A stretch of DNA of 64,000 nucleotides from Prochilodus magdalenae (GCA_024036415.1 JAMWET010006553.1:35001-99000), one strand, 5' to 3'; counted from the stretch's first letter, positions 1 to 11,545 are shown. The notes: a model not told the origin generated them from the letters alone. A program made the numbers and translations.

Positions 1-1153
1 ACAATGTCATATATGGGAAACAAGTGCATATATTTTGCATATTGTTATATAGTGATAAATATATTACAATATATTGTATAATACTTAAGGAATTGCCGCT
101 TTTCATATATTGTATGTATGGTAGTATAATATATAAGTAAATATATATATTTCATTTTAGGTAATAGACATCATATGTATTTCTCCATATGTGTTTGCAT
201 ATGTGATAATATATATATAGTTTTATATTTGTGCGAATATATACATACTGTATATTGCTGTATGTATGCATGTATGCCATATATTGCCATATATTATCGT
301 TTCATAAGGGTTGGCGAGTTAACTTTCACAAAAGAATGATTTATATCCACTCAACCTGTAGAATATACAGCGCCAGTCAAAAGTTCAGGTACACCCCTCT
401 AGATGGATGTAGGTGGTGATCTTAAAGACTCTACAGTCGTACACTAAACAGCTCCAACTGATGAGAGTCTGGAACAGTGCATCTCCTCATATACCACATA
501 CTCCTGATGTACCGCGGGATTATTTTTCTCCACCTCTAATATATAAAAGGGTTTACTGTCGGAGTAGATCAGTTTACTCAGTTGGTTATGTGGAAAATCA
601 GACTGATTTAAATACATATTCAAATCCTAATGCTTTCTATATTTTCAATAGATTGTCTGAATAGGATACTGTGAACTGCAGCTCTAATCTGGCAGCAGGA
701 CTCTCCTCCCACCCTGTCCCCCAAATTAAAAACTCTTTAAACGTACGTGGTTAATGTGACTTTTTTATTATGCATATTCATTTCTAGTTTATTTGCTGCA
801 GCTGTGAAGCACTGTAGTAACTGAATAATCAAAACTGAGCAATAACCAAACATCCCACCAAAAGAAAGAGATCAGTTTAATTGAACTCACTAGCATGAGT
901 CTCTGAGTCTAGAACAGTGGAGTTTGAGTCTACATTTTAGTTTCATTTTGATTTAAAAAAAAAAAAAAATTATTATAAGGACGCTTTTGAATTGTTTGAG
1001 TTGACAACTTCAGACACACTTCTCGACAACATCACTAAACTGATTTCAGTACCATGTCAACGATACTGTGTTAATGAAGTATCCGAAAAAAAGTGACTGA
1101 GTTTATGAATAAACTGGAAAAACTCTGAAGAATCAATTTTGTAAATCACTTAC
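1..1153. other. AT-rich left edge, 3' side of gene G1
   Basis: Positions 1-340 are low-complexity AT-rich sequence built from TATATT/TGTATG motifs. At about 366-395 the phrase CGCCAGTCAAAAGTTCAGGT resembles the outer end of fish Tc1-like transposons, and ATA-rich sequence follows. In G3 and G4 the next cytoplasmic exon lies only 390-545 bp beyond the exon equivalent to 1154-1234. I could not find that exon or the terminal exon of G1 here. They are either left of the window, displaced by insertions, or lost. The short open frames in this stretch look like chance. Confidence 0.5.
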
Positions 1154-4100
1154 AAAAGAGAGAGCCTGAGGTTCATCAAAGCGTTTGAAGCTACAGTCAG
1201 GTGAGGCCAAACCGCCGGCAGCAGCAGGAACATTCTGGAGTGATTGAATAAAAGAAATCATCTCTGATTCATTTCTGAATTCTAGATATTGGAAGCAGCA
1301 GGGTTTTGTTTTAGAACCTCCGTTCACCGTTCCTACTTTCGCATTTACACTGCTAAATGACAAACTGCATGTAAACATGTTATGAAAAGTAGTAACACTT
1401 ATTTGGTTTCAGGTTATAATAATATAATTATAAAACTTAAGAGCAACTTTAATGAAGAAATCTAATTCTTATCTACACAACTACTAAAATATGGTTATTC
1501 AAATATGGTTTTTAGCAAGAAAATGGTTCCATATAGATTATAAGGGAGGGGGGGGGGGTTTCTTTGCATGTCTAAACAGTTTATTAGAGTGTGTGTACAC
1601 AGGTCTGGAAAAAAAATTGGAGAACACTCCAGTTTTTTCTTAAATCAGCATCTCCACACATAAGAGAAAGGTTCTTAGTGAGAACAGAAGGTTGGGTTCT
1701 AGCTTTACTGGCAAATACAGTGAGCGTCTGGTTCATAGGAACAAGGTCAAGCAGCAAACGCACAGGACAACATGGCTACAGACTGGCAGAGGGCCAAACT
1801 CACTCTCTACTGACCGTAATGTATATGATTGTTGCTGTCCATTGAAAAGCATGTATCTCCATTTTTATCAGTTTTTACTTTTATGCATCATTTGAACACA
1901 GCAGTTGCTGTTTACACTGTGTCAACATTTCAAGATGAATAAACCAACAGAAATGGCCCCAAACTGCTTGGAACTTGGATCTGGTTCCATTGACTTCCAT
2001 TACAGTTAAATGAGGTTTTGGCCCTCTTCTATAAAGTTGCCATTTTGAAGATGCTTGAAAATTTCTTGTTATCGAGAGAGAAGACTGTTTTGATTGATTT
2101 GAGACTGTTCTGTCGATATAGGACAGAATAAAGAATTATCCAAAAACCTATTTCAAAAATGTAACTTTAATGGAAGTCAAATAGAGATACATGTTATTTT
2201 TTGGACAAGTGTCTTTAAAGACAACTTGAAGCATATATGTAACCCCAGAGAGTTAAACGAGGGCTATCAAACTCTTCTCTAAAACCTTTTTGGAGAGTTT
2301 CACAACATTATGAGCCACAAATTCAGGGCAGAAGTTGGTTCAGATGCTTACCTGACCTCTTCTCTTAGCCCTCCTGATCATCAGATAGACCAGGCACACA
2401 ATGATCACAGCTGCAAGGCATACCAGTCCCACAGTCACCAAGACGGCCGTGTAACTGTGCTCTGGAAACCAGAAACATACATCAGGTAAACATCTCAGTT
2501 TGGGTGGTGCACACGTTTATTCAGGCTCATTTAATAGACTTCAGAAAAACCTGGATATAGAGATAGGGCTGCAGATGCCATCTGTCTTCCGAGTTCATTC
2601 TGAGCTTCACAGGAATACAGTCCAGTGTGTTCAGCAGTGATGTTGGTGATGCTGTAACTGTGTCCAGATCCTACAGGTGAGGCTCCACCTTCTTTAAACC
2701 AGGTGTAGTTCTTCACAGGTGGGTTTCCATCACTGCTGCAGGTCAGAGTCACTGAACTGTCCTCCGCTATATCACCAGAAGGACTGATGTAGACTGAGAC
2801 GTTCTTTGGGGGATCTATAGAAGATAACACACATGCATCATTCATTCGTCATTCATTCAACTTTCAAGCTGCTTATCCTTCGGGGTCACGGAGGGAGCTG
2901 GAGCCTAACCCAGTGCTCACGCCACGAAAGGCAGGACACCCTGGACAGGCCGCCTCTCCATCACAGGACAGGCATACATTCACATTCACGCCGAGGGGGG
3001 CAACTTCTCACCTCCAGTTCACCTGACTGCATGTTTTTGGACTGTGGGAGGAAACCGGAGCATTTGGAGGAAACCCATGCCGACACTATGCAAACTTCCT
3101 GGACCCAGGGAAAAAAAGACTGAACCCAGGCCCTTCTTGTTGTGAGGCAGTAGTGCCACCCACAGCTCTGCTATTTACACAGGACATGTTATTACGGAGT
3201 TCAAGTGTCACAGTTCTGGGTTTGCCCTCTACCTCTGATCACCCTAACTCCAACTCCCAGAATCCACCGGCCATTGACGTCACTGTCAAATGTCCGTCAC
3301 CACCCAATCGCCTCTCGTTTTCCCATTCGTTATTCCAGGAAACCTGATTACACACACCAGTACTGGAGCTGAAGGGTAGTTTACACGCTATCCTATATGT
3401 ACTAGCTGAGACACATCCTCCAGAGCCTCTGGTCATAAGGCTGGTTCCCTAACCTCCAGCCCACGACTGCACTGAACTCATGTCAGGGAGGTAGCATTAA
3501 GACGCTAATCCCTGACCTTCCCCTCCACCCAACCCTCTATGCACCCCACCCACCCTATAGTCTAAAATAAACTTATAATTTGGCCTAATAAGTTATTTAC
3601 TCACACAAAACATTTATCGGCATGGGAGCAGATCTTCTCTCTCCATGTTCATTACGACTCTGGCATGTGTATTCCCCACTGTCCTCAGATCTGATGTTGG
3701 GAATGTTGTAGGTTTGTTCGTTTCCTACTGGTGTAGATCCCTTAAACCAGGTGTAGATCTCCACAGGTGGGATTCCATCACTGCTGCAGGTCAGAGTCAC
3801 TGAACTGCCCTCCACTATTTTACCAGAAGGACTGATGGACACTGAGACATTCTTTGGAGGCCCTGGTTTAGATATATATGAACACGATTTAGTTTTATAA
3901 TCAAACAGCAAACAGGAATGCCAAAAAAATGAAAATAGAAATCAATGACTAAATCAGAAATGATGTCTTTATGATCATTTATAACTTGTCTATACATTTG
4001 AAACAGCTTCATGGGAGGCTGATCTTGGAGGTGATTGCTATTACCATAACTATAAACATCAGTAACGACTTCGCTTTGAATTATGGTGGAGGTGGACTTG

Positions 4101-7100
4101 CATTTGGCTGTGAAGTGAACACCTGAGGAGGGCATACCTATATCACATGTGTTCAGCCTTACCAATGAGATTCACAGTTACACCAGCAGAGTACTGGTGA
4201 CCCTCAGCACTGAAGCACTTGCACTTGTATTCTCCTGCTGTCTCAGAGCTGATATTGGAGATGGTGTAATCTTTGCCTTTGCCAACTAGGAGTGTTTCCT
4301 TAAACCAGTGGTACTCATCCACAGGGGGGTTTGCAACACTGCTGCAGGTCAGGGTCACCGAACTGCCACCTGCTATATAACCAGGAGGACTGATGGACAC
4401 TAAGACGTTCTTCGGAGGATCTGTGGATGGATGACAGCTCTGGTTATTCTTACACTGCAATGAAGTTGGGACACTGGAAAATGGAAGTGAAAGCCAAAAG
4501 CAATAATCATTGCAAATCATGTAAAGTCCACATTAAATTAAATACTATAAATGCGATCTTTCAAATGTTAAAACAAGTCTATTGTTTTTTGTAAAATATA
4601 AAAATAAAATGTGCCGATTTTTTATTTGATGATCAACACATGCTAAATAAAGTCAGAAGCAGGAAGAGATGTGGTTTCAAAGACCATAGGTGAAGGAAGT
4701 AGCTAATTCTGCAGGTTTATGGAAGCGTACGACCATACAGGTCTACCAGGTTTTGCTAAAATCCCAGTCTAGAGGGAATTCTCTTCGAAATTGTGCCAGG
4801 GAAGACATCCACCAAATCTGGCCCAACTGCACAAAATGCAAGAGTGTCTGAACACTGATGTGGCTATATCCAGAAACTTGTCCAGTCACTGCCAAATCCT
4901 ATCACAGTTGTTGTTGGTGCTGGTGGAAGTGTTACATTCTATTAGGTACATTTCAATCACAGGTGATTCATGTCTGTAGACTGTATATCTATACCAACCC
5001 CATGAACAGTGAGGAGCATGATTCAAGTGGTCAAAGAGACTTCAAAGATCTCAACTGGGGAAACGTAAACATCAGTTGGGCAGTGCTGTCCTACAATAAA
5101 GGACACCCGATACTCGTTTGGGTTTGGCTGCCCAGGCAAAGTGCCTGGTTTGACAGTTCTTCTGGATTGCTTGTTTCTAGGAATCTCAGAGAAACTGGGC
5201 AGGTTTTCAGATTTGCAAATATCTTAACAGCATATTGTAAAAGTTTATCAGAAGCATCCTAGGTATAATTGTAGCTGCTAGGCTGTGAAGGACCAACTGG
5301 ACTGGGTAAACCAGTTTGCCACAGCGCCACTCTGAGGCAGATTCTGCAGCTATAGTTAGCCAAAGACAGAAGCTTGTCAGTGATCTTCTTCAAAAGCTTT
5401 TTTTCCCCAGTGAACAGCATATTTATGGAGCCCCAGAATTTAGATTTTGAGACCTTCATGGGTTTCAAGAGGTTAATTGGTGGGTCCCAGACCCTCAGGA
5501 CCCCATGTATTTCATATCTTACTGAAACTGTCCTTCCTGCCTCCAGCGTCCTTCAACCTCCCTGTAAGTGCAGGCTCTGGGACTGGTCCTGCACCGGCCA
5601 CTAGAGGGCACCGCAGGAGCAGTCCCAATCAAGACGGACTCAATACACCTGTGGGACGCTCTACTTAAGAGCGGTGCTCCACACCAGCGTTGCTCAGTCT
5701 TTGTTTGACAATCTAAGCAAACGACTCAGCCGGTAACCTGGTGGCTCATGGCTGAAAAGAAAAGAAAATAGGAAATAAAGATTCCTCAGTTAAAGCAAGT
5801 TCCTCTTTGTTGCCCTTATCCCTCAGTCTGTTGTTTAGGGGAGGCTCGCCAGCTCCCCAGCAATCCTTTGTTTTCCTCATTGCCACATTTGTTCCCCGTT
5901 GGTTTCCATCTGTATTGTTTTTCCACCTCACCTGCGGTGGTGCAACCGCAACGTACCGCAGTTATCATACGACAGTGCGTGAATTCGATCTTAACTGCGG
6001 GTTGCCTTTCTAAACCCTAATCCAGTGGTCTTCTCTTTTTTTTTTTGCTCTGCACTTGGGTTTCTTTCGAGCTTGTAGGTGGCTCACTCAGTTTATGTTG
6101 GACTTACACATGGGAGGCCTGGGTTTGAACCTGCCCGGAGTAAGTCACCCGTCACACTCCCAGTGTAGCACCTGGCCTGCTACAGTAAGTTTAACAGAGA
6201 CATACTCACAGGTAACTCTGAGGTTCTGATCCGTAGAGCGGAGATGTTCATATCCTACTACAGCACAGCTATAACTGCCTGCGTCCTCCCTGCTGACTGT
6301 CTGCAGGTGGAGCTGGTTGTTGGTCTTGTTGGTTAAGAGCTGTCCGTTTTTGTACCAGATGAAGGATGGATCGGTCAGATTGCAGGTGGTTCTGCATGTC
6401 AGAATGGCTGGTTGTGTCTCTTTCACTGTTTCAGGGGTTTCCACGTGGAAGCAGGTGAGATTGGCTGAAGTTCCTTCCACCGTTCTCCCATGACTTTTTA
6501 CTGGGAACAAGAAAAACACTTACTCTTGAAGATTTCTGAACACGTCAAACATATTTCCTAAATTCTATTGGATGTTGCTACTTAACAGTGAGCAGACACA
6601 AAGTTCTCTTCATACCCACAGAAGACCCATTCAGAGCACAACAATTTAGAGGTGCACCACTGACATTGCTCATCTGAGCAGAACCTGTAATAAAATTCAT
6701 GAAATTCACGTGGGTGCATGTGGAGGACAACATGAAGGTTCACAGTGTGAAAGACCTTGTGAACAAGTCAAATAAAGGCACCTAGGACAAGAAAAGTCTT
6801 GTGTTAGCCCCTAAATGTGAGAGACATTTAACAGACTAAAGTCTGACACCCTCTCACATCTAAAGACCTTCATGTGTTTGTTTGTGTCTCGGGGCTCACG
6901 TTAAACCCGGGGATTTCTAGGGCTTGAGCAATTTCTGTCCACCTTTTCTCCTTTTCCACTCTGTCGTGGTATAAAGGGGGAGACACATTAAAGAGGCACT
7001 CTCCTCCTCTCCACAGCTCCACCAGCTTCTCCTCCTTGTCGACAGTCCAGAAGAACTGCGGTTTCCAAACCCTCACTGAACTCCCCTCCATGCCCAATCT

Positions 7101-10100
7101 CTGCCAGACATTCCTGTACCTGGGTCGTGGCTTCCCGTTTGGAGCTGGAAAGAGCTCTCCTATTGGTTGTTCACGTCACTATTTGCGTGACCAAGACCTA
7201 CGACTTACGATAATATTAAACACGGTTGATTTTATCAGAACGCCAGGACGAGAAACAGACTGACTGAAAACTGCAGTCCTGCCCACCTTACACTTAACGA
7301 TCGAGAGTCTCTAGCAAGAATTTGTCTGCGACAGTAAAATCGCTTGAAGATTGTTTAGTGTAAGGTCAGCATAATATGATTCAATCTAAAGAGTTTAATA
7401 AGAAATAGAGTCTGTAGCGACAGTTCTATATTCTTGAAATACTGGTAGGTATGTGTCCCAACTGTCCATACACACCAAAAATGCCAATCAAAACAGAAAG
7501 CAGTGATTAGCAAATCCTGTTTGACCAAAAACAAAGACTTGATGTTTTATCTTGTTGGGTTCTGTTGCATTGGTTTAACGTCAAAGACATTTGCTTTGAT
7601 TTTTTTTGTCTTATGTATTTAGGTGTGCCTCATCAGTTTAAACCATTCCAATAGTCTTCACAAGGACAGTGCCCAGCCGCCCCTACCCAGGAAAAGTGTT
7701 GCTTTCCCAAGATGCAACTCTGTCTGAGGCACCACTTATTAAAAAGTAGAGCTTTAACCTTGCACCATTACTGACACAAATTTAGGTGAAAAAGCTTAAC
7801 TCTGAGAATACCATGCTGAGTGATCAATGCTAGAGGGACAAAGCATGAATCAAGGCTATTCTGTTGTGTTTGGAGCTGTAGCTAAAGCTAACAGGCTCCT
7901 CTCTCCTAGTTAAATTGGCTAGCTTAGCTAAAAAGATCCAAACACCCCACTACAGGTTTGATTTGACTAACTTGTGGTAACTGACTAGCATTTTGAGGGC
8001 TGACCTGCCATTAGCTCGTATACCTTCTAATGTATATGATGTCATTTTTGGGCTCTTGAACTTTCTTGGAAGTACCAAAACATGAACCAAATCGATCAAT
8101 GTTTATTTGTATAGCGCTTTTTACAGCCTACGTTGTCTCAAAGCAGCTTCACAGAAAATCAATTTGTTAAATAAAAGAAAGAAAAGAAAAAAAAACACAA
8201 AGTTAATGTACAGATCACTGTAATATACAGCTCTGGGAAAAAAAACGATGAGACCACTCCAGTTCCTTCTTAAATCAGCATCTCCACATGTACAGCAGGT
8301 TCTTAGTGAGGAACCGAAGGTTGGGTTCTAGCTTTACTGGCCGATACAGTGAGCGTCTGGCAGAGGGCAGCAAACCCACTCTCTACTGACCGTGATGAGC
8401 GCCACCTCGTTCCAATGTCCCTTAACCACAGTAAGATGACATCAAGTGACCTAAAAATAGAATGGCAAGCGCAGCCGTGGAGAAATGCACAGCGAGGGTG
8501 GTTCTGGAGGCCTTTCTGTTATTTTAACCATCAGCCATTTTCTAAATGAAAAAATCAAAAATACAACATTTCTATTTGGAATTTGGGAGAAATACACCAG
8601 TAGTTTATAAGTGGTCAGTGGTCAAACGCAAACCCATAAACTGTAAAACTAGAGAAACTGATCATCTTGAAGAGGTCACTTATTGTTTTCCAGAGCTGTA
8701 TATGGACTCACTGGCATATTAATGCTAAAAATAAGGCTTTTCAGCTTTTTAAAGACTTTACGCCACACACATTATAACCCAGAGTCAGGATATACAATCA
8801 GCTGGCACTCCAACAACACCAGGTTGTAATGGTCTCTGTCTTTGTCAGTCAGTCTCAGAGTAAAGAGGACTTCATTGTTCCATTAAAATCCAGACCAGTT
8901 CAGTTTAGTTAGGTTCAGTTGGAAGTAGATCTACACATATGCTACACAATTAAAAGATGCTAACACACAAACAAACTGCACACACACACTTCTGCACAAC
9001 ATATCACGGGTGTGAGCTACACATTGACTCTGAAGCTAGAAGCTAGAACTTCCTGAGCTTATTATAATACATGGTACAGGCACACACATGCTGACATACG
9101 TTCTCTGACATACGGCCAATCACCAAACCAGTTATGATATATGTCTTCAGACATAACATCTCTGGGCCGAAGGAGAAAAGGACCATCCTGATTGCTATCA
9201 GGGTAAAGTTCTAAACCCAGCATCTGTCATAGTGTGTTAGGCATTGGAGTGGGTAACCTGAACATCTGTGAGAGCACCGTTTTGGAGAACCCATGCTGTC
9301 TTTGCAGATGCTGTCTTTTCCAGGGACATCCATGATTATCTCAACATGATCAACAGTATGGCTGTGTAATCAGACAGTGTAGGTGCTCTGTATAACCGCA
9401 CACCTGAAAGGCCTCTATAACAGAAGCAATAAATCCACTTTCAAAACTGGATCTCTTTGTGTCACTCCCCAAATGAATAATAACTACATATACTCCTAAA
9501 CTGGAGTAGATTTCCATTCATATTCCGTGTTTCCAAAGTTCATCTGACTGATTCGGAACATTTGAATGGTCAGGCATGACTTCCTGGGGTATAACTATTT
9601 GGCCAGATTCATCAGAATCTTAGTCAGCCTTTCCTAGAAATCAGGAAATGACTACGAATTGAAACACCCTTCCTTTCGGGGAAACAATGACATGTAAAGC
9701 AACTGTAGATGTATTGTATCACACTTTCGTCCAGCCCATCACGGTTTAACAAGCCCACAGACTCCATTTCCCAAGATCCACCTAGCAATCACATAACCGC
9801 CTGCTCCCAACCAGCAACCAATTACAGATCAGCCTCGCCCGAGTATTGATTGGAACACCTGTTATACTTCCTATGTACACTGTGCTGTGCTTGTCTCTCA
9901 TTGCTAAGTATCGTTCCTGTTATCAGTGGGTACCGAGCCTTTGTATCCCTGTTTGACTTACCATTTCTTCTGCTTGTTTTTTGACTTCGAGTTTTGCCTC
10001 TGCCCATATTGATCTGTTTGCCGTGTTTCTGACCTTCTGCCTGTTTCGGTTTCTGCTCTTTGGATTATCCCGCATTTCTTATTAAACTATTTTAAGCCTC

Positions 10101-10782
10101 ATCTGCTAGCCTACTTCCATCGGACACTGACATATTGACACACTGAATAGTATGGATGATGATTAGAGTGGCCAATGAATCATAGCTTGGGAACTGCAGA
10201 CATCTACCAAAGCACAATTAGATGCCACCTCCATGGCTATCACTGACATCCCGAAACATTGCCTCATATCTAAGGCAGTGGTGGTTGGTGTGGCTCAGTG
10301 GATAAGCCCTTTACCCAGCAGGGAGCTACCACACCATCTGAGAGATGGGTGTTTGATTCCCGGTCTTGGTTACTATGCTGTGCTACACCAGTAAGAGTCC
10401 TTGGGCAAGACTCCTAACACTACATTGGCCTACCTGTAATATGAATACCCTTGTAAGTTGCTCTGGATAAGAGCGTCAGCTGAATGCCTTCCAAATGTAA
10501 ATATCTGAGATGGGCCGATGCAAAGTGGAAACCCTCCTGAAGAAAAAAGTGTTTTTTTTTTTTTTTTAAATAATGCTAAGTGATTGTGCAGCTGATGCTT
10601 GTGTTGCTAAAAATGAATGGGAGTCTATGGGAGGAAGGAGGGATGAATAGGGTTCGACGGGTGGCGGGTGGGGGAATGAAAAAGACAGAAGTGTGGGTCA
10701 GACCAACGTTGAATTTGGAGAGAAGCATTCACTAACCTGGTGTGAGCAGGATGAGGAAAAGGAGAGAAAGAACAGACACCAT
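1154..10782 (-). CDS. CD22/Siglec-like receptor G1 (3' end outside window)
   Basis: Single-pass Ig-superfamily receptor of the teleost CD22-like (Siglec-2/MAG-related) type, expected on B cells or other leukocytes. Exons in transcript order: signal 10782-10737, Ig1 6500-6210, Ig2 4420-4163, Ig3 3862-3605, Ig4 2814-2551, TM 2461-2352, tail 1234-1154. All have AG/GT borders and stay in one frame, giving 436 codons so far. The Ig exons repeat PPKNVSVSISPSG, a B-strand VTLTCSS, a WFK core and a GEYTC/GLYSC F-strand. The TM exon encodes about 24 hydrophobic residues followed by RRAKRRGQ. The tail exon begins NVPAAAGG. The signal exon starts ATG-GTG where the other copies have ATG-ATG, and is two codons shorter. 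No V-set exon was found in the 4.2-kb first intron. The last tail exons are missing from view, so intactness is not proven. Confidence 0.85.
1235..2351. repeat. Repeats in the intron between TM and tail exons of G1
   Basis: Positions 1600-1845 are a truncated copy of the MITE at 8228-8698 (shared start near CTCTGGAAAA, 'cagcatctccaca' and 'tctctactgaccgt'). Positions 1848-2060 are a second dispersed repeat, also present at 58190-58410 (shared ATGTATCTCCATTTT and CAGAAATGGCCC). The rest is AT-rich intron. The 65 bp before the TM exon (ACAACATT.TGAGCCACAAATTCAG) are conserved in all four genes. Confidence 0.6.
2551..2814 (-). CDS. G1 exon for Ig4, the membrane-proximal domain, with an odd donor
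   Basis: Eighty-eight codons, entering in phase 1 (split Tyr before PPKNVSVY) and ending SLYP plus one base. The exon has C2-type landmarks: VTLTC, NYTWFKEGG, and TGLYSCEAQNE. The only phase-compatible way into the TM exon uses a donor reading CAG|gtttttc, which is far from the usual gtragt. If it is not used, the frame reads six more codons (GFSEVY) and stops at TAA. The same donor and the same read-through stop occur in G2 (18939) and G4 (46412). Confidence 0.8.
2845..3140. repeat. Dispersed repeat in the Ig3-Ig4 intron of G1
   Basis: A widespread fish-type interspersed repeat, with recognisable phrases 'cttatccttcggggtcacgg', 'tggactgtgggaggaaacc' and 'ggaggaaaccca'. A shorter copy sits at 19225-19450 in the equivalent intron of G2, so it was probably there before G1 and G2 separated. 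The remaining intron, 3141-3604, is shared with G2 and holds nothing else I can name. The family assignment rests on memory of the sequence. Confidence 0.6.
5563..6156 (+). mobile_element. Solo LTR of a Ty3-type retrotransposon in a G1 intron
   Basis: This 594-bp insert starts TGTAAG and ends GTCACA. It is flanked by a 5-bp direct repeat CTCCC (5558-5562 and 6157-6161). The same intron position in G2 (about 21317) and G3 (about 36711) is an intact empty site, 'caacctcccagtgta', so the borders are exact. An 'aataaa' at about 5773 suggests plus orientation, opposite to the gene. No coding part is attached, so this is a solo LTR. It arrived after the genes duplicated. The rest of this intron (4421-5557) carries the block-specific repeat that is also found in the equivalent introns of the other genes. 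Confidence 0.85.
6870..7097 (-). pseudogene. MADF/Myb-like protein fragment, probably from a Harbinger-type transposon
   Basis: An open frame of 75 codons lies in the first intron of G1 on the same strand. It has the layout of an MADF (Myb/SANT-like) DNA-binding domain: FFWTVDKEEKLVELW, then CLFNVSPPLYHD, then a basic RVEKEKRWTEIAQAL helix. It ends about 15 codons later without the rest of a transposon partner protein. GC is higher than in the surrounding intron. MADF proteins of this type are carried by PIF/Harbinger elements, but a stand-alone gene relic is also possible. Nothing similar appears in the first introns of G2-G4, so this is a G1-specific insertion. Confidence 0.6.
8095..8170. 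repeat. Short dispersed repeat end
   Basis: The phrase 'tttatttgtatagcgctttt' followed by 'aaagcagcttcacagaaaat' matches the end of the repeat at 56217-56540. It is a very common interspersed end sequence in fish introns. Only this end is present here. Confidence 0.5.
8228..8698. mobile_element. Non-autonomous Tc1/mariner-type MITE
   Basis: A 471-bp element with terminal inverted repeats CAGCTCTGGGAAAA and TTTTCCAGAGCTG, flanked by TA on both sides (8226-8227 and 8699-8700), the classical Tc1/mariner target. It has no transposase frame. A truncated relative lies at 1600-1845. It sits in the first intron of G1. Confidence 0.8.
9120..10260. repeat. Local duplication, copy 1 (first intron of G1)
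   Basis: Apart from the LTR inserted at 9717-10132, this stretch is collinear with 12400-13080 upstream of G1. Long runs are nearly identical, such as 'gaacatttgaatggtcaggc' and 'cagaatcttagtcagccttt'. The two copies differ by a 40-bp inversion (9276-9315 against 12485-12524). Related but more diverged sequence occurs in the first introns of G3 (about 38030-38470) and G4 (about 50160-50700), so copy 1 is in the ancestral place. Confidence 0.8.
9717..10132 (+). mobile_element. Solo LTR, Ty3 type, in first intron of G1
   Basis: A 416-bp insert flanked by the direct repeat TATTG (9712-9716 and 10133-10137), ending CTGACA. It begins TATCAC, which looks like a mutated TGTCAC. The duplicated block at 12.93-12.95k is the empty site ('tatattgacacc'). 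Inner phrases such as 'ccatttcccaagatccacc' and the final 'attaaactattttaag' are typical of fish Ty3/gypsy LTRs. No internal coding region is present. Confidence 0.75.
10276..10500 (+). repeat. tRNA-derived SINE
   Basis: The head has an A-box-like GTGGCTCAGTGGATAAGC and, about 45 bp later, a B-box-like GTTTGATTCCC. The tail 'ttgctctggataagagcgtc' is common to many fish SINEs. This is a SINE, not a tRNA gene: no cloverleaf with matching acceptor arms is evident. Confidence 0.75.
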
Positions 10783-11040
10783 CCTGATTGACGTCCCACC
10801 CATTCATAGGCGATCTGTGGATATCAATTTCACTGATGAAAATCACGATCACATGACCATCAACCCAGCACAGAAACTGTACCGGTGTAGTTCCTAGAAG
10901 GATTGATTCGGGGGTGCCGACACTCATGTCTATCCAAAAGATCATTAGCACAAAACACTAAAGGAGAACATTTTCTATTAGCTAGAACCAAGCTCTGTCT
11001 GTGTGAACCTTGTGGGTACGTTTGAGATCACGAGACATCA
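10783..11040 (-). promoter_or_regulatory. Conserved 5' flank of G1
   Basis: The first 80-200 bp upstream of the signal exon are shared by G1, G2 and G3, and in part by G4. On the gene strand they read CGCCTATGAATGGGTGGGA, then CAATCAGGATG at the start codon. Further up is a shared 'gtagttcctagaaggattga'. I see no TATA box and no transcription start can be set. It is called a promoter region only because of position and conservation. Confidence 0.3.
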
Positions 11041-11545
11041 TGATTCAAGCTCCATGCTTGGCTGCTCATGTGGCGTAACTAAGGACAAGAGTCATCCTGG
11101 TAGTGCAGCACCATTGGCAGACGGCTGCACCATAGAGGACTACATACACATAGACCGTTACCACGACTGTCCTTAACACCACGTCACCATTACCAAAGAC
11201 TATAGTGGTGTCGTACCAGACTGTCATGGAGTGACTCAGAATGGCAGCGGGTCATCTTCAGTGACGAGTCCCACTTTAGTCTTGGTGGAGACGCCCAACG
11301 AATCCGTGTGTGGAGGCACCGTGGTCAGCACCAAGATGAACGGTTTGTCATCACACGTCCAGAAGAACTGGTGTCCCTCCACCCCTACCGCACCATCTGC
11401 AGGAACTGTGTGAGGATGTTCGAGCTGCATGGGATGGATTATTACGGGACCCCATTAGGAACCTCTACAGCTCCATACCCAGACGTCTGTCATGTTGGGT
11501 TAGCAAACACGGCAGCCCAACACCATACTTAGAGACACACTTCTT
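11040..11545 (+). pseudogene. Tc1-like transposase remnant
   Basis: Read across frameshifts, the plus strand gives VIFSDESHFSL, then RIRVWRHRGQ, and a C-terminal stretch related to QDTIRNLYSSIP, the order seen in Tc1-family transposases. Stops and frameshifts rule out activity. Shorter or similarly broken copies occur at 13060, 26400, 27520, 40930, 48960, 53220 and 55740, so they travelled with the duplicated blocks. Confidence 0.75.

Noticed and set aside
231..664. Two overlapping plus-strand open frames at the left edge
   Set aside because: They lie in AT-rich and transposon-end sequence, have no protein family features, and look like chance.
4421..4452. Upstream alternative acceptors (TTGCAG or TTTTCCAG) for the Ig2 exons, suggested by long open frames
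   Set aside because: They would enter in the wrong phase relative to the Ig1 donor; the acceptor next to the split Tyr-PPKN keeps the frame in all four genes.
10276..10350. tRNA gene
   Set aside because: A and B boxes are present but the tail is that of a SINE and no proper cloverleaf is visible.
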